64,000 bases of DNA from Paractinoplanes pyxinae (GTDB lineage: Bacteria > Actinomycetota > Actinomycetes > Mycobacteriales > Micromonosporaceae), in NCBI RefSeq assembly GCF_026626335.1, contig NZ_JAPNTZ010000004.1, positions 434,001 to 498,000 on the forward strand, read 5' to 3'. Position 1 is the first letter of the stretch. Every line of letters begins with the position of its first letter. Below are positions 61,922-64,000 of this stretch, piece after piece. The translations under genes were made by a program, and so were the position numbers. Under the pieces are notes generated by a model, which did not search any database, had not been told where the DNA came from, and was given only the letters and a program-made list of their open reading frames with translations.

Positions 61922-63625
61922 CTAGTTGCCGTAGACCTCAAAAGTGAAGAGGGAGTAACCCCATTGCGTGGCTCGGGTGGTGCCGAGCACCCGCACGTAC
62001 CGGGCCTGTGCGTTGAGCCCGGTGAGGTCGTCCTCGCCGCCGTTGCCCCCGGTCACCGACCGTGCGGTGGTCCAGGTGCTGCCGTTGGTCGAGGTCTGGA
62101 TCTGGTAGGCCGACCCGTACGCGGCCTCCCAGAGAAGCCGTACGCGGGAGATGTTGTAGGTCTGGCCCAGGTCGACCTGGACCCACTGCGGGTCGCTGAA
62201 CGCGCTCGACCAGCGGGTGCTCGTCGACGCGTCCACCGCGTTGGAGGCCGGGTACGAGGCGTTCTCGACGCTGGAGGCCGTGGCCGCCTTGCCCTGGGCG
62301 AGGTTGGTCACCGGCGGCTGGCCGGTCAGTTCCTTGACGCGGATGTTGCGGAACGCGGCCTGGTCGCCGGCCCCGTGGTTCTGGATGCCGATATAACCAT
62401 CGAGGTTGCGGGCCGGGTCGGTGTTGGTGAAGTCGTTGATCAGACGCCCGTTCAGGTAGACCCGGATGCGCTGGCCCTCGACGAGCAGTTCGTACGAGTT
62501 CCACTCGCCGGCCGGGTTCAGCGCGGCGTCGCGGGCGGCGATGTCGGCCGACTTGAACGTGTAGATGGCGCCGGTGGTGCGGTCGGCCGCGTCGGTGGCG
62601 TCGATCTGCACCTCGTAGCCCTGGTTGACGGCCACCCACGGGTCGTTGTTCGGGTTGGGGAAGCCGACGAAGATGCCCGAGTTGCTGTCGCCGGTGAGCC
62701 GCCAGTCGGCCTTGAGCGAGTACGACGTGAACTGCTTGGCCGAGTACCAGTAGAGACCCATGCCGCCGGTCGAGCTCAGCGTGGCGTCGGTGTTGGTGAA
62801 GCTGCCCGGCCCGGCCTGCGTCCAGCCGGTGGTGCTGCCGTTGTAGATCGCGGTGTAGCCGGTCTCGGGGCGGCAGTCGGCCTTGGCCCGGTTGGCCGCG
62901 TAGCGAATGCCGCCCAGCAGGTGGCTGCGGAAATTCGCTTCGGCGTACGAAGCCTGGGTGTGGCCGAAGCCGGTGTACCACGATCGTCCGCTGTCGATCG
63001 TCTTGCACCACGAGATCGGATGGTCGGCGCCCATGTTGCCGCCCGAGTACGTCGACTCGTCCAGCGTCGCCAGCACGGCGGCGCTGCTGCGGGGGTTGGT
63101 CCGGTAGTTGTAGAGCTCGTCGTTGCGGGTCCAGTTCTGCGGCAGGTGCGCGCTGCTCGGGTGGGCCCGGTTCTGGACGCGCGCGGTGACCGTCTGGATG
63201 GCGGGGTGCGAGTCGAAGTAGGCGCCGACGAGGTTGCCGTAGAAGGGCCAGTCGTATTCGGTGTCGGCCGCGGCGTGCACCCCGGCGTACCCGCCGCCTC
63301 CCCGCACGTACGACTCGAAAGCCGTTTGCTGCGTCGCGTTGAGCACGTCGCCGGTGGTGTTGAGGAAGACGACCGTCTCGTACTGGGCGAGGTTGGCCGT
63401 GGTGAACGCGTTGGCGTCCTCGGTGGCGGTGACCGTGAAGTTGTTGGCCGCTCCGAGGTCGCGGATGGTCTGGATGCCGACCGGGATCGCGTCGTGGCGG
63501 AAGCCGGCCGTCTTGCTGAAGACGAGTACGTCGTACGGGGCGTCGGCTGCTGACGCGGGTGAAGCCGTGAACGTGCAGGCGGCGAGGGCGACCAGGGCCG
63601 CCGTGCCGGCTATCAGCTTGCGCAT
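61922..63625 (-). CDS. Secreted ThuA / DUF1080 / discoidin (F5/8 type C) multidomain protein
   Basis: 567 residues; ATG 63625 behind AGGAGG. Signal peptide 1-27 (Cys16 sits in the hydrophobic core). ThuA-like glutamine-amidotransferase fold (~30-245) with VLVFSKTAGFRHDAIP and GGGGYAGVHAAADTEYDWPF. A DUF1080 concanavalin-like domain (~255-415) includes DSNSGIFVGFPNP and YEVQIDATDAAD. A C-terminal F5/8 type C carbohydrate-binding domain (~425-567) ends FTFEVYGN. It probably degrades or modifies extracellular (keto-)glycosides. It is 21 bp upstream of ino1 on the same strand, so could be co-transcribed. Confidence 0.88.
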   Translation of the reverse strand: MRKLIAGTAALVALAACTFTASPASAADAPYDVLVFSKTAGFRHDAIPVGIQTIRDLGAANNFTVTATEDANAFTTANLAQYETVVFLNTTGDVLNATQQTAFESYVRGGGGYAGVHAAADTEYDWPFYGNLVGAYFDSHPAIQTVTARVQNRAHPSSAHLPQNWTRNDELYNYRTNPRSSAAVLATLDESTYSGGNMGADHPISWCKTIDSGRSWYTGFGHTQASYAEANFRSHLLGGIRYAANRAKADCRPETGYTAIYNGSTTGWTQAGPGSFTNTDATLSSTGGMGLYWYSAKQFTSYSLKADWRLTGDSNSGIFVGFPNPNNDPWVAVNQGYEVQIDATDAADRTTGAIYTFKSADIAARDAALNPAGEWNSYELLVEGQRIRVYLNGRLINDFTNTDPARNLDGYIGIQNHGAGDQAAFRNIRVKELTGQPPVTNLAQGKAATASSVENASYPASNAVDASTSTRWSSAFSDPQWVQVDLGQTYNISRVRLLWEAAYGSAYQIQTSTNGSTWTTARSVTGGNGGEDDLTGLNAQARYVRVLGTTRATQWGYSLFTFEVYGN

Positions 63626-63648
63626 GAAACCTCCTGTGCTGGGGGAGA

Positions 63649-63680
63649 GTGGGCGCCCGCTTGGGGGAACGGGCGCCCAC
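63649..63680 (-). terminator. Hairpin between the two discoidin-domain genes
   Basis: 11-bp perfect stem (GTGGGCGCCCG and its complement) with a 10-nt loop, 16 bases after the stop of the upstream partial gene (minus strand). Confidence 0.65.
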
Positions 63681-63695
63681 CCCTGAGGGGAAGGA

Positions 63696-64000
63696 TCAGC
63701 TGCCGTACACCTCGAAGTTGAAGAGCGAGTAGCCCCACGCCGTGGCCCGGGTGGTGCCGTTGATGCGCACGTATCTGGCCTGCGCGCTCAGGCCCGTGTT
63801 GTCGTCCTCGGCGCCGTTGCCGCCGGTGACCGACCGGGCCGTGGTCCACGTGGTGCCGTTGGTGGAGGTCTGGATCTGGTAGGCCGACGCATAAGCGGCC
63901 TCCCACTGCAGGCGTACGCGGGAAACGGTTCTGGTCGTCCCCAGGTCGACCTGGATCCATTGCGGATCACTGAACGCGCTCGACCAGCGGGTGGTCGCGC
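63696..64000 (-). CDS. Discoidin (F5/8 type C) domain at the end of a second secreted protein, 5' truncated
   Basis: The open frame enters from beyond the window end and stops at 63696 with FNFEVYGS. The ~100 visible residues (TTRWSSAFSDPQW, VSRVRLQWEAAYASAYQIQ, RSVTGGNGAEDDNTGLSAQA, GTTRATAWGYSLF) are about 84 per cent identical by eye to the end of the next gene downstream, so the two genes share a duplicated or converted carbohydrate-binding module. The catalytic part is outside the window. Confidence 0.85.
   Translation of the reverse strand, partial: ATTRWSSAFSDPQWIQVDLGTTRTVSRVRLQWEAAYASAYQIQTSTNGTTWTTARSVTGGNGAEDDNTGLSAQARYVRINGTTRATAWGYSLFNFEVYGS

Noticed and set aside
1..64000. tRNA or rRNA genes and complete insertion sequences
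   Set aside because: No cloverleaf with a TTC-loop signature, no rRNA-like segment and no transposase were recognised on reading both strands; a computed search was not possible here.

Overview
The window comes from a very GC-rich, GTG-start-rich actinobacterium. Several genes appear leaderless, with a TANNNT-like -10 box six to seven bases before the start codon. An F420-type luciferase-like oxidoreductase, a mycobacterial-type trehalose importer (LpqY-SugABC), a fused tryptophan-regulated anthranilate synthase and an SCO3242-type prenyltransferase operon also fit a filamentous actinomycete. The Micromonosporaceae (Actinoplanes-like) are my best guess; this is inference, not proof. No tRNA, rRNA, CRISPR array or complete transposon is visible.

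Layout. 1-2.6 kb: end of a PLP-dependent synthase operon with an exporter. 2.7-6.0 kb: two regulator/enzyme pairs, a MerR-type regulator with a reductase and a TetR regulator with a glycosyltransferase; both have readable operators. 6-9.5 kb: beta-carbonic anhydrase, soluble GAF-GAF-MCP signalling protein, LLM oxidoreductase. 9.6-13.9 kb: trehalose ABC importer. 14-22.7 kb: two-component systems (one kinase carries an 18-bp tandem repeat), a membrane alpha/beta hydrolase, and a trpEG gene behind a complete ribosome-mediated attenuator. 22.8-33.7 kb: HEAT-repeat protein with a family 2 glycosyltransferase, secreted serine hydrolase and phospholipase A2, SpoIIE phosphatase, a GntR/DUF1648 pair, epoxide hydrolase and a beta-lactamase-fold remnant. 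33.7-35.9 kb: NarL-type two-component system.

35.9-44.1 kb is the most unusual part. One minus-strand operon encodes a 61-residue candidate precursor peptide, a HExxH putative peptide hydroxylase, a nucleoside-phosphorylase/VMAP-C-like fusion, and a vWA-like/NB-ARC/TPR protein of the FxsT type. The last is interrupted by a one-base homopolymer frameshift. This couples a putative ribosomal peptide and its modifying enzyme to proteins of the NTPase-dependent conflict-system type.

44.4-54 kb: GGDEF-EAL protein, SDR/HTH divergent pair, Tat-exported phospholipase C, CopC-domain protein, hydrolase and a second homopolymer-frameshifted gene. 54.0-61.9 kb: an eight-gene, tightly overlapping Ebo-like operon (inositol-phosphate synthase, UbiA prenyltransferase, two TIM-barrel proteins, EboA, TatD hydrolase, phosphatase, polyprenyl synthase). 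Its prenyltransferase gene contains an odd in-frame insert with two DnaA-box sequences. 61.9-64 kb: secreted ThuA/DUF1080/discoidin protein and the end of a second gene with a near-duplicate discoidin domain.
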